The notes beneath the pieces were generated by a model. It searched no databases and was not told where the DNA came from. It saw only the letters and a list, made by a program, of their open reading frames with translations. A program made the position numbers and the translations under genes. A DNA stretch of 18,675 nt, taken from contig CACYDO010000046.1 of the NCBI GenBank assembly GCA_902773165.1, positions 1-18,675 on the forward strand. The letters run 5' to 3'. Below, piece by piece: positions 1 through 7,117 of the stretch (position 1 is the first letter of the stretch; every line of letters begins with the position of its first letter). The DNA is from an uncultured Ruminococcus sp. (lineage in GTDB: Bacteria; Bacillota; Clostridia; Oscillospirales; Acutalibacteraceae).

Positions 1-477
1 AAAACTCCTGTTGACGTATTCTATATCGTTGACAGCTTTGGCGCGCTCTATCCGGAGCAGCTTGAGCGAATTGCAGACATTTATCTCAATTTTGCCGCAA
101 AGTACAACAAGAAGGTCGGCATTCACGCTCACAACAACCTCCAGCTCGCGTTTGCAAATACGGTAGAAGCAGCCGGTATCGGCGTAGACTGGCTTGACGC
201 TACTTATTCGTCTATGGGCAGAGGTGCGGGCAACTGCGCAATGGAGCTTTTGCTCGGATTCCTGCGCAACCCAAAGTACGAGATCTATCCTGTATTCAAG
301 TTCATTCAGGATCACATGGTCAAGCTTCGTCAGGACGGCGTTGTCTGGGGATACGATTTACAGTATCTTATGACCGGTCTTCTGAACCAGCACCCAAGAA
401 CTGCGATCAAGTTCACGAAAGAAGCACGCACCGATTACGCAAACTTCTACAAAGAGATCATTACCGAAGAAGTATAA
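1..477 (+). CDS. DRE-TIM aldolase-like protein, C-terminal part (5' end outside window)
   Basis: The gene is cut by the window edge; frame 1 is open from base 1 to the TAA at 475-477, giving 158 residues. The fragment matches the C-terminal half of a metal-dependent aldolase of the HMG-CoA lyase/4-hydroxy-2-oxovalerate aldolase superfamily. It shows an IVDSFGAL strand-loop (fragment residues 9-16), a metal-binding HxH in HAHNNLQLA (His42 and His44), and MGRGAGN (fragment residues about 72-78), which in this family closes the barrel near the substrate. These enzymes join or split 2-oxo acids using a divalent metal in the cytoplasm. The exact substrate cannot be read from this fragment, because the N-terminal DRE motif is not in view. 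The next gene starts 45 bases downstream with no terminator between, so co-transcription is possible. Confidence 0.85.
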   Translation, partial: KTPVDVFYIVDSFGALYPEQLERIADIYLNFAAKYNKKVGIHAHNNLQLAFANTVEAAGIGVDWLDATYSSMGRGAGNCAMELLLGFLRNPKYEIYPVFKFIQDHMVKLRQDGVVWGYDLQYLMTGLLNQHPRTAIKFTKEARTDYANFYKEIITEEV

Positions 478-522
478 TTTTTCGATTTGTTTCTTATTTT
501 AAGAATAAATAGGGTATATCGC

Positions 523-1470
523 ATGAAAAAGAAACAAAAAAAAAGGCTCGTTTTCGGGTCGATAGCAGCACTGGGTCTGACAGCCGCAATTTTATGCACA
601 GCGGCTGTCGTTCAGGCGACGCGCGGACCACTGCCTCATTCCGACCAGAACGAAACCGATAGCTTACAATCTGATATTGAAAATATTATTCTCGAAGCAG
701 ACGCAAGCGACACATCGAATATTCATTTTGAAGAGGATCTTAAACCATCTATTGATTTTATCATAGAGGATATAAAAGAGCGCTGCGGCGGAGACTGGTC
801 TGTGTACATCGAAGTTCCTTCAACGAAGGATACGCTCAGTATCAATCAAAAGAAAATGCAGGCTGCAAGTCTTATAAAGCTGTATATAATGGGCGCCGTA
901 TATGATGAGTACGAGGAGCTTGAAGATTATTACAAGGGCGAAGATCTCCCGTGGCTGATGGAAGCAATGATAACGGTAAGCGACAATGAGTCCGCCGACC
1001 AGCTTGTAATTATGCTCGGAAGAGGCGACGCCAACGAGGGCAAGAAAAAGGTTAACGATTTCTGTCATTCTCTCGGACTTAACAACACGGTCATGGGAAG
1101 ACTTATAGAACAAAACGACATTGTAAACGACAATTTCACCACAACAGAGGACACAGGTAAATTTCTCTCAATGATATTAAACGGCGACCTTAAACATTCA
1201 AAAGAAATGATAGAATATCTCAAAGCGCAGACCAGAGTCAGCAAGATCCCCGCAGGTGTTCCCACAAGCGTTATGACTGCGAACAAAACAGGTGAGCTTG
1301 ACGACGCTCAGGACGACGCCGCTATCATTTTTGCAGGAAAGCCATACATTCTTTGCGTTATGGCAGATGGTGTTGAAGACTATCAGCCGCCTATGGAAGC
1401 TATTGCCGATATTTCCGAGGAAACTTACATTTACCTTGCTCCAAAACTGGTGGAAAGAGAGTCGGAGTAA
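523..1470 (+). CDS. Membrane-anchored serine hydrolase, class A beta-lactamase/DD-peptidase fold
   Basis: This is a 315-residue protein. A basic N-terminus (MKKKQKKR) is followed by one hydrophobic segment at about 9-31, so it is probably exported and either anchored or cleaved. The extracellular domain carries the three penicillin-recognising motifs in order: SLIK (Ser116 nucleophile, Lys119), SDN (153-155) and KTG (255-257). I chose the ATG at 523 because it precedes the basic signal and has AGGG eight bases upstream; a TTG at 487 in the same frame would only add 12 residues and has no ribosome binding site. No clear ExxLN omega loop (Glu166 of true class A beta-lactamases) is visible between SDN and KTG. 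A housekeeping D-Ala-D-Ala peptidase or esterase-like role is therefore as likely as beta-lactam hydrolysis. The sirtuin gene follows after 11 bases, suggesting one transcript. Confidence 0.85.
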   Translation: MKKKQKKRLVFGSIAALGLTAAILCTAAVVQATRGPLPHSDQNETDSLQSDIENIILEADASDTSNIHFEEDLKPSIDFIIEDIKERCGGDWSVYIEVPSTKDTLSINQKKMQAASLIKLYIMGAVYDEYEELEDYYKGEDLPWLMEAMITVSDNESADQLVIMLGRGDANEGKKKVNDFCHSLGLNNTVMGRLIEQNDIVNDNFTTTEDTGKFLSMILNGDLKHSKEMIEYLKAQTRVSKIPAGVPTSVMTANKTGELDDAQDDAAIIFAGKPYILCVMADGVEDYQPPMEAIADISEETYIYLAPKLVERESE

Positions 1471-1481
1471 AGGAGGCAAGT

Positions 1482-2198
1482 ATGAACGACAAGATACAGC
1501 AGCTCAAAGAGCTTGTGCAAAGCAGCAAGAGGATCGTTTTTTTCGGCGGCGCAGGCGTTTCGACCGAAAGCGGAATCCCTGATTTCCGAAGCAAGGACGG
1601 TCTTTACAATCAGAAATACGATTATCCGCCCGAGGAGATACTCAGCCACACGTTTTTTATGAAAAAAACGGAGGAATTTTTTAAATTCTACCGCGACAAG
1701 CTCGACAGCCGTAAATATAAGCCTAACATTACTCACGAGCGTCTTGCCAAGCTTGAAGAGGAAGGAAAGCTCTCTGCCGTAGTCACTCAGAATATTGACG
1801 GACTTCACCAGGAGGCAGGCTCTAAAAAGGTGTACGAGCTTCACGGCTCTGTTCTCAGAAATTACTGCATGAAGTGCAAAAAATTCCATTCTGCTGAAGA
1901 AGTTTTCGGTGTTACCGGCATTCCGCGCTGTGAGTGCGGCGGTCTTATCAAACCCGACGTCGTGCTTTACGAAGAGCCGCTCGACGATAAAGTCGTCCGC
2001 GGTGCCGTTAAAGCGATAAGCAGCGCCGACCTTCTTATTATTGGCGGCACATCGCTGACCGTTTACCCTGCAAGCAGCTATATAAGCTATTTTAACGGAA
2101 ATAAAATGGTGCTTGTCAATAAATCCTCTACTCAGTACGACGGTATGGCAGATCTTGTAATCAATCAGGGACTGGGAGAAGTATTTTCTCAGATATAA
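1482..2198 (+). CDS. cobB: NAD-dependent protein deacetylase, Sir2 family
   Basis: This is a cytoplasmic sirtuin of 238 residues, the usual bacterial length, that removes acyl groups from lysines while consuming NAD. Visible motifs are the NAD-binding GAGVSTESGIPDFRS (about 23-37), TQNIDGLH (102-109), the catalytic His121 in ELHGS, GTSL (189-192), and a zinc site made of Cys129/Cys132 and Cys150/Cys152. The second zinc pair is CxC rather than CxxC, a spacing I recall from clostridial sirtuins. The FYRDKL...KPNITH region resembles the deacetylase SirTm rather than the YxxR desuccinylase type, so deacetylation is the likely activity (inference). The ATG is preceded by AAAGGAGG at a good distance. 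It sits 11 bases after the serine hydrolase gene, and a hairpin terminator lies about 185 bases downstream. Confidence 0.95.
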   Translation: MNDKIQQLKELVQSSKRIVFFGGAGVSTESGIPDFRSKDGLYNQKYDYPPEEILSHTFFMKKTEEFFKFYRDKLDSRKYKPNITHERLAKLEEEGKLSAVVTQNIDGLHQEAGSKKVYELHGSVLRNYCMKCKKFHSAEEVFGVTGIPRCECGGLIKPDVVLYEEPLDDKVVRGAVKAISSADLLIIGGTSLTVYPASSYISYFNGNKMVLVNKSSTQYDGMADLVINQGLGEVFSQI

Positions 2199-2280
2199 CT
2201 GAACTATGGTATTTATTACCTATATGCGCTTCGACATATTAGCAGATTTGTATAAAAATTTATTTTATTTAAGAAAACTA

Positions 2281-2308
2281 TTGATTTTTCTGCTGTATAT
2301 TGTATAAT
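2281..2308 (+). promoter_or_regulatory. Sigma-A type promoter (TTGATT-16-TATAAT)
   Basis: The -35 TTGATT lies at 2281-2286 and the consensus -10 TATAAT at 2303-2308, with 16 bases between. No coding gene on the plus strand follows. Transcription from about 2315 would meet the hairpin at 2382-2403 after some 70 bases. Such pairs occur by chance in AT-rich DNA, hence moderate confidence. Confidence 0.45.
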
Positions 2309-2314
2309 TATTCT

Positions 2315-2416
2315 GTAGTTATTATTGTTCGGCATTATAATTATAAATGATGAATAATATATTAACACATAACAAAACCTACGGCACAGCTCATGCTGTG
2401 CCGATTTTGTTTTTAT
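2315..2416 (+). ncRNA. Candidate small RNA between promoter and terminator
   Basis: The predicted start near 2315 and the hairpin at 2382-2403 with its following T-rich run would define a transcript of about 100 nt with no convincing reading frame. I recognise no known RNA family in it. The call rests only on the promoter and terminator arrangement. Confidence 0.25.
2373..2416. terminator. Intrinsic terminator, probably bidirectional
   Basis: A perfect 9 bp stem CGGCACAGC (2382-2390)/GCTGTGCCG (2395-2403) has a TCAT loop. It is followed on the plus strand by ATTTTGTTTTTAT, and on the minus strand by TAGGTTTTGTT. ACAAAA/TTTTGT flanks allow the stem to extend. It fits termination of cobB, and read-through termination for the opposing M23 gene. 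Confidence 0.8.
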
Positions 2417-2444
2417 ATTTTGTTTTTATTTTATATTACTACAC

Positions 2445-2494
2445 AAACAGGAAAAGGACACACGATTGCTCTGTGTCCTTTCCCTGTTTTGTTT
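2445..2494. terminator. Long hairpin 3' of the M23 gene, terminator-like
   Basis: Two 18-base arms (2445-2462 and 2472-2489) pair with a single mismatch around a 9-base loop. On the plus strand the right arm runs into TTTTGTTTTG, so it works best as a second plus-strand terminator. On the minus strand it begins 20 bases after the M23 stop codon but lacks a U-tract there and may instead stabilise the 3' end. Confidence 0.7.
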
Positions 2495-2508
2495 TGGGGT
2501 TATTTATC

Positions 2509-4134
2509 TTAATATAAGAAGTTAGCCGGGTCGGTGTACGCACCGTTTTCCGTAATCCGGAAGTGAAGGTGCGGACCGGTCGAATCACCTGTCGAGCCTA
2601 CAGAAGCTATCACTTCACCCTGCTCAACGTGCTGACCGTATGCAGCATATATCGCGCTGCACTGTGCATAAGTCGTCTGATACCCGTTACCGTGGTCGAT
2701 AACTATATAGCAGCCTAAGCCCTCGTTGCTGTAATCCTCAACTACGCTTACTACCGTTCCGCTTGCAGAAGCGAGAACCGGAGTTCCTTCGCCTGCACCG
2801 ATATCTATACCCTTGTGCAGATGATCCCCTTCATCGTAACCAAATCCACAGGTTACATATCCCTGTGCAGGCCAGATAAACTGAGAATTCGTTGTGGACT
2901 GCTCCGTATTATTCGGAGTATTGCTGTCGGTCGAAGCGTCATTATCGCTGCTTGCTTTTGTATCAGTATTTGAATCAGCGCTCTTAGCCTTATCGACATC
3001 TGAGTTCGCTGTCTTGTTATCTTTCTCTGTATCGCTTGATTTTGTCTTATCTTCTGTTTTTGCTTCGGCTTTCTTATCGGAATCGGAAGAAGCGTTTGCT
3101 TTTTTCTTCTCCTCTTCCTCATTCTGAGCGATAAGACGCTCGTCGTCTGCCGAAACTGTGATCACTTCATTTACAGGCTTTTTCGTTGCAGTTACCTTCA
3201 CATGCTCAGACGATATTTTTTCATCGTCTATATATACGCTTTCATTTGTTGCAACGCCCTCGCCTATCTGCCCCTTTGTCGTTACCTTCTCATATCCCGA
3301 AGGCTGCGAATTATCGGCCTTATAGGTGGTCTTGTATCTGATCTTTACATTCTGCTCCTGCAAAACGGTGATCTTATAGCTTATATCAACATTATTTTCC
3401 AAACGATTTTTAAGCTCTGCTTTATCTATTACGGAATCCTTCGCATAAAGACCTACTTCAACGGCAACACTGCTGTTAAATTCAACCTTCTGCACATCTC
3501 CAAGCTCCGCAGAAGCCTTTTTCTTATCTTCAAGAAGCCCGTTCAGAACTTCCTGCGCCTCTTCCTCGCTGATTACCGAGCCTACAAACGTTTCGTCAAC
3601 GAAAACGCCGCAAAGCTCGTCCGCCAAGGAATTATCATTAGCGATAATTGAACGGCTAAGCTCGGTCGAATTCGTAAATTCCGACGTATTGTTTACAACA
3701 GCAACTCTGTACTGCGGCTCGTTTTCAAGCGAATCAAGACTTTTATTAATTATCCTGCTGTCTATCAGGCTCGTTGCTTCCTGTAAAACAGAGGCGTTCT
3801 CAACTACTCCCAGCTGTTCGTCGTTGTACGATACTACAAGTCCGAACTGGAGCGAATTCATATAGCAAACGGTGCTTACGAGCAGTATAAGCGCCATTGA
3901 CGGCATAAGATAATTGATAAGAGCCGAACGTCTTGCCTTCCTCTTGTTCAGCTTTCTCTGCTCCTGCCTGCGATACCTTTCCTCCCTGATCTGCTCTATG
4001 CTTTTTTCCTCAACCGTGCAATCCTCATACGGCGCTGATTCGTAAGAATCATAAAAGCCGTCGTCCTCGCTTGTGGAAAAATTTGCCAGCAGCTCGGGAG
4101 TGATCTCAAAATCATCTCTTTCAAACTCAGACAA
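2509..4134 (-). CDS. Membrane-anchored G5 domain and M23 (LytM-type) peptidase-like protein
   Basis: This 541-residue protein has an acidic cytoplasmic N-terminus (1-70), one membrane helix (about 73-92), an extracellular region of unclear fold (93-250), a G5 domain (about 254-328), a low-complexity Lys/Asp/Ser/Thr linker (338-418), and a C-terminal M23 domain (419-541). M23 zinc peptidases cut peptide cross-bridges of peptidoglycan, and G5 domains are thought to bind wall sugars. The zinc ligands His440, Asp444 and His524 and the catalytic His522 are present. The other active-site His (YxH in LytM) is Gln491 in YAQCS, so activity may be reduced or the protein may act as an activator. The start is TTG, supported by AGGGG eight bases upstream; no ATG occurs before the membrane helix. 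It has its own promoter about 120 bases upstream. Confidence 0.9.
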   Translation of the reverse strand: MSEFERDDFEITPELLANFSTSEDDGFYDSYESAPYEDCTVEEKSIEQIREERYRRQEQRKLNKRKARRSALINYLMPSMALILLVSTVCYMNSLQFGLVVSYNDEQLGVVENASVLQEATSLIDSRIINKSLDSLENEPQYRVAVVNNTSEFTNSTELSRSIIANDNSLADELCGVFVDETFVGSVISEEEAQEVLNGLLEDKKKASAELGDVQKVEFNSSVAVEVGLYAKDSVIDKAELKNRLENNVDISYKITVLQEQNVKIRYKTTYKADNSQPSGYEKVTTKGQIGEGVATNESVYIDDEKISSEHVKVTATKKPVNEVITVSADDERLIAQNEEEEKKKANASSDSDKKAEAKTEDKTKSSDTEKDNKTANSDVDKAKSADSNTDTKASSDNDASTDSNTPNNTEQSTTNSQFIWPAQGYVTCGFGYDEGDHLHKGIDIGAGEGTPVLASASGTVVSVVEDYSNEGLGCYIVIDHGNGYQTTYAQCSAIYAAYGQHVEQGEVIASVGSTGDSTGPHLHFRITENGAYTDPANFLY

Positions 4135-4252
4135 TTAAAACAACCCCTAATTCCGGTCGCTCACACAAAACAGTGCCCGACGTCCCGGCTCTGTGTCCTG
4201 CGCTTGCTTCCTATCCATAATTATTACACGTCTGTAAAAATTAACTACATAT

Positions 4253-4280
4253 ATTATAACATAAAGTTACAGAAATGCAA
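4253..4280 (-). promoter_or_regulatory. Promoter of the M23 peptidase gene (TTGCAT-16-TATAAT)
   Basis: Read on the minus strand, TTGCAT (4280-4275) and consensus TATAAT (4258-4253) are 16 bases apart. This gives a start near 4246 and a leader of about 110 nt before the TTG codon. It separates this gene from the nth operon, whose stop codon is at 4421. Confidence 0.65.
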
Positions 4281-4420
4281 CCACTTTTGTTAAAGTTTGT
4301 AATCTTTGTGAATCATGCACAAATTAATAATTATATTATTTCGCATTTTAACTCATTTATGCATATAATTTTTGAAATACAGGATAAGTGTAAAATAATA
4401 ATCAGCGGCGCGGAAACCGG

Positions 4421-5107
4421 TTATTCGTCACGATCAAGTAAAACCGGAACTGCCCCGGTGTGTATACCCGGATTTTCAAAATATTTACAAAAATCCTTCA
4501 TACAGCATTCGCTGCATTTCGGAGAACGCGCAGTACACACAGCTCTGCCATGAAGGACAAGACGATGACAAAAATCATTAGATTCATTCGGGTCTAGTGC
4601 GCTGCGAAGAATTTTTTCTATTTTCACAGCGTCACGAATATCATGAAAACCGAGGCGCGATGTAATGCGAATACAATGCGTATCCACAACGACGGCAGGC
4701 TGATGATAGACGTCTCCCATAATAAGATTTGCAGTTTTTCTGCCTATACCCGGCAAAGACGTAAGCTTTTCTATCGTATCGGGAACTTCGCCGCCAAAAT
4801 TATCGCAGATACTGCGGCACATCAGAACGATATCGCGCGCCTTTGTTTTATACAATCCGCAGCTTTTTATAAGCTCCTCAACGTCGGCGACGTCGGCTGC
4901 GGCGAACTCCTCTGGTGTTTTATATTTCTCAAAAAGCGCAGGAGTAACGATATTAACGCGCGCGTCTGTACACTGAGCAGAAAGCCTTGTTGCGATAAGC
5001 AGCTCATGCGGCTTTTTATATATCAGAGAACAAACCGCGCCCGGGTATTCCTCTTTAAGAGCTTCAACAGCAAGTCTGCCGCGCTCTTTGTTTGTCAGCT
5101 CTTTCAA
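4421..5107 (-). CDS. nth: Endonuclease III (DNA glycosylase/AP lyase)
   Basis: This is a base-excision repair enzyme that removes oxidised pyrimidines and nicks the abasic site. All diagnostic parts are present in 228 residues, a normal length: the helix-hairpin-helix SLPGIGRKTAN (117-127) with catalytic Lys124, the catalytic Asp142 in VDTH, and the 4Fe-4S ligands Cys191, Cys198, Cys201 and Cys207 (C-x6-C-x2-C-x5-C). The start is TTG at 5107-5105, overlapping the TGA of the upstream Nudix gene by four bases (TTGA). A GGAGGA about eight bases upstream supports this start and translational coupling. It is the last gene of the minus-strand cluster that begins with mreB. No clear terminator follows, only a weak AT-rich stem at 4305-4323. 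Confidence 0.96.
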   Translation of the reverse strand: MKELTNKERGRLAVEALKEEYPGAVCSLIYKKPHELLIATRLSAQCTDARVNIVTPALFEKYKTPEEFAAADVADVEELIKSCGLYKTKARDIVLMCRSICDNFGGEVPDTIEKLTSLPGIGRKTANLIMGDVYHQPAVVVDTHCIRITSRLGFHDIRDAVKIEKILRSALDPNESNDFCHRLVLHGRAVCTARSPKCSECCMKDFCKYFENPGIHTGAVPVLLDRDE

Positions 5108-5799
5108 TTTGACATTCCTCCGAGATACCGCTCAGCCTTATCTATAACGCGCAGATCGTTGTCATATGTACACATACTGCGCGCCTTAGAAAACGGCACC
5201 CAGATATAGTAGTCGATCTCACTTTCCTGAATATGGACATTGTTGGACTTCGCTTCGGCCAGGAAAAACACGACTCTTTTTCTGACCTTACCGAACGGGC
5301 AGTAATCGCTCGTTTCGCGGAACCCCGGCTGAATAACGACATCGAGATCTGTTTCTTCTTTAATCTCGCGAATAGCAGTCTGACGTTCATTTTCCCTCAG
5401 CTCGACATGTCCCTTCGGGAAAGACCAGTAACGGCCGTTGCGGTTTTTCACAAGCAGAACTTCCAGCTCCTCCGGAGCGCGGTAAAACACGATAGCACCG
5501 CATGATTTCTCGTAAAGGCAGCTTATCTTGCCAACTCTGAAATTACGCAGACGGCGCAGGCGCTTTTTTATAAGCGGCTCGTAATAGATCTGACCCTCCG
5601 GTGCGGCAATGATCTTGACCTGAGTAGTATTTTTGCTTTGAGCAAGCGCAATTACAGTGCAGTGAACGTGATCGCGCGGACGTTCCTTTGAAAGAAGAAA
5701 AACGTTTTTCCTGCGCGTACCCGACATATAGTATGCGTTGTAAAGTCCGGCATAAGGCAGCGCCGAAACGACCTTGACGTCTATTTTACGTCCGAGCAT
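5104..5799 (-). CDS. Nudix hydrolase with N-terminal pyrophosphatase-like domain
   Basis: The protein has 231 residues from the ATG at 5799. Residues about 97-231 form a Nudix hydrolase domain, with a complete Nudix box from Gly130 to Leu152 (G-x5-E-x7-REIKEET-D-L; the usual Gly after EET is Asp). It begins with YEKSCGAIVF, like clostridial Ap4A-hydrolase-type Nudix proteins that cleave nucleoside diphosphate linkages. Residues 1-90 look like a shortened family I inorganic pyrophosphatase: MLGRKIDVKV at the start, then VFLLSKERP, TVIALAQ and KIIAAPEG in the right order. The acidic DGEEQD-type metal cluster of real pyrophosphatases is replaced by GTRRKN, so that half is probably not catalytic (inference). 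The ATG has AGGCGG seven bases upstream and matches the family's start. A TTG at 5859 would add 20 residues and overlap the upstream gene by 38 bases. The stop overlaps the nth start. Confidence 0.85.
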   Translation of the reverse strand: MLGRKIDVKVVSALPYAGLYNAYYMSGTRRKNVFLLSKERPRDHVHCTVIALAQSKNTTQVKIIAAPEGQIYYEPLIKKRLRRLRNFRVGKISCLYEKSCGAIVFYRAPEELEVLLVKNRNGRYWSFPKGHVELRENERQTAIREIKEETDLDVVIQPGFRETSDYCPFGKVRKRVVFFLAEAKSNNVHIQESEIDYYIWVPFSKARSMCTYDNDLRVIDKAERYLGGMSN

Positions 5800-5821
5800 G
5801 CCGTCGCCGCCTATGTAATTA

Positions 5822-7069
5822 TTATTTCTGTATCCGTTGATCTGATATACTGTTGTCAAATAAATCCCTCAATCTCTGGCAATAAAGTGAGTTGTTGGCG
5901 TCGTCTATCCCGTTTATAAACAAAACGTCGGTGATCTCATTTTCATTAATATATGAAAGAAGATCTCCGCTGTAAAGTGAAGCGTCTGCAATATGCACCT
6001 GAGTATACTGCGGAACGAGATAGCCGATAACAGGCTCTGCGACATGATCTTTTATGATAAGCAGCTTTTTCGTTGAGCTGTTCTGAATATTTTCTATATA
6101 AAGGAGCTTCGTATCCTTCGCCGGGAAAACAGACAGCGGATCGTCAGCCGGAATATCCGTTTCAGAAAACAGGTCTGTTTCAACGCGTCCGCCCGTTACC
6201 GGGTCGATACTGTAGCAATTGTAGTGAACAGGAAGCTTGTAATACTCTATCGTATCGGCGTTATTAAACAGCTCCTGATTGCCGTGGGGCTGTTTTTTCG
6301 CGTCAGAGGTCCTTGCGAGATACTCTCCTTCAAACCGCGGGATCACGCCGCTTTTCTCAGAAAGCGTATCCAGGCTGTAAATATTTTTATTATCAAATCC
6401 GGCTGTTTCTGCAATTTCTCTGTACGTATAATATCCGCCCAAAGAAGTGATGCACGGGTCTGTACGGAAATATACGTATTCGTTTTTATGAGCGCTGAGC
6501 ACAGAGTATACATCAATATATCTTACCCTGTCGGATAAAGACGAATTGATGACCTCCAGATTCATCTTCTGTGGATTACTCCCCTGCAAAACGCCCTCAA
6601 GCCCTATCTCCGTATTTGTAGGGATAACGGCGGCATAGACGTTTACGCTATCCGACACGGAAGAAGAAATACTGTTAAGAACAGCGGCATAATTTTTAGC
6701 GGTAGTATCAATGCCCTTAAATTTCAAAAATCCGCTGCCGTTTGAAATAAACACATCGCTGTCTACCTCGTCGAAGCTGCCCTTTGCCAATGTCTGCACA
6801 GCTTCGTCATCAGTATTTTTTATCTGTGCGGTCTCAGGCGTATCGACCGTCTGAACAGCTTCCTCCTTACGGAAGGAATTTACAAACGGCGATATATTGT
6901 CGGCGAAAAGGTAAACAAGCACAATGACCGCCGCCGCTGCCGCTGTGGCTGCCGTTACCTTTGCAACAGTCTTTCCGGGATTTTTCTTACGAAATCCCGA
7001 AGACTTACGTCTTCTTCTTCCGTATCCTCCCGTTCTATGCTCATAGCCTCTGTGAGAATAACTACTCAT
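5822..7069 (-). CDS. Membrane-anchored DHHW/SGNH-like protein with altered motifs
   Basis: This 415-residue protein has a basic Arg/Lys-rich cytoplasmic start (1-35), one membrane helix (about 36-56) and an extracellular domain. The domain resembles the DHHW family of Firmicutes, which is related to alginate O-acetyltransferase-type SGNH proteins that modify surface polymers. The match rests on the order DVFISNGSGFLKFKG (105-119), VIPTN (149-153), YFRTDPCITSLGGYYTYRE (200-218) and LLIIKD (336-341). Where the family has TDHHWT, this protein reads TDPCIT (Asp204 retained, both His lost), and where it has KDSYA this reads KDHVA (340-344). It may therefore be a non-catalytic member. The gene follows pbp2 by 48 bases, and the ATG has AAAGGA inside a perfect palindrome. 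Its position next to PBP2 suggests a surface or wall-related role. Confidence 0.7.
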   Translation of the reverse strand: MSSYSHRGYEHRTGGYGRRRRKSSGFRKKNPGKTVAKVTAATAAAAAVIVLVYLFADNISPFVNSFRKEEAVQTVDTPETAQIKNTDDEAVQTLAKGSFDEVDSDVFISNGSGFLKFKGIDTTAKNYAAVLNSISSSVSDSVNVYAAVIPTNTEIGLEGVLQGSNPQKMNLEVINSSLSDRVRYIDVYSVLSAHKNEYVYFRTDPCITSLGGYYTYREIAETAGFDNKNIYSLDTLSEKSGVIPRFEGEYLARTSDAKKQPHGNQELFNNADTIEYYKLPVHYNCYSIDPVTGGRVETDLFSETDIPADDPLSVFPAKDTKLLYIENIQNSSTKKLLIIKDHVAEPVIGYLVPQYTQVHIADASLYSGDLLSYINENEITDVLFINGIDDANNSLYCQRLRDLFDNSISDQRIQK

Positions 7070-7117
7070 AAAGGACGTCCTTTCATAATTTCTGAGTTAC
7101 TTTAAATCAACTTATTT

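Larger units (their letters stand above)
2199..2508. other. 310 bp gap between convergent genes
   Basis: This AT-rich stretch between cobB and the M23 peptidase gene contains a plus-strand promoter-like pair at 2281-2308 and two inverted repeats (2382-2403 and 2445-2489), listed separately. An open frame of about 56 codons from the ATG at 2347 runs straight through both hairpins and has no ribosome binding site, so I do not call it a gene. Confidence 0.7.

Noticed and set aside
2347..2517. Small plus-strand frame of about 56 codons after cobB
   Set aside because: It has no ribosome binding site, runs through two hairpins and translates to low-complexity Phe/Leu/Tyr-rich sequence.
4134..4250. 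c-di-AMP (ydaO) riboswitch upstream of the M23 gene
   Set aside because: The leader is too short and lacks the conserved ydaO core sequences.
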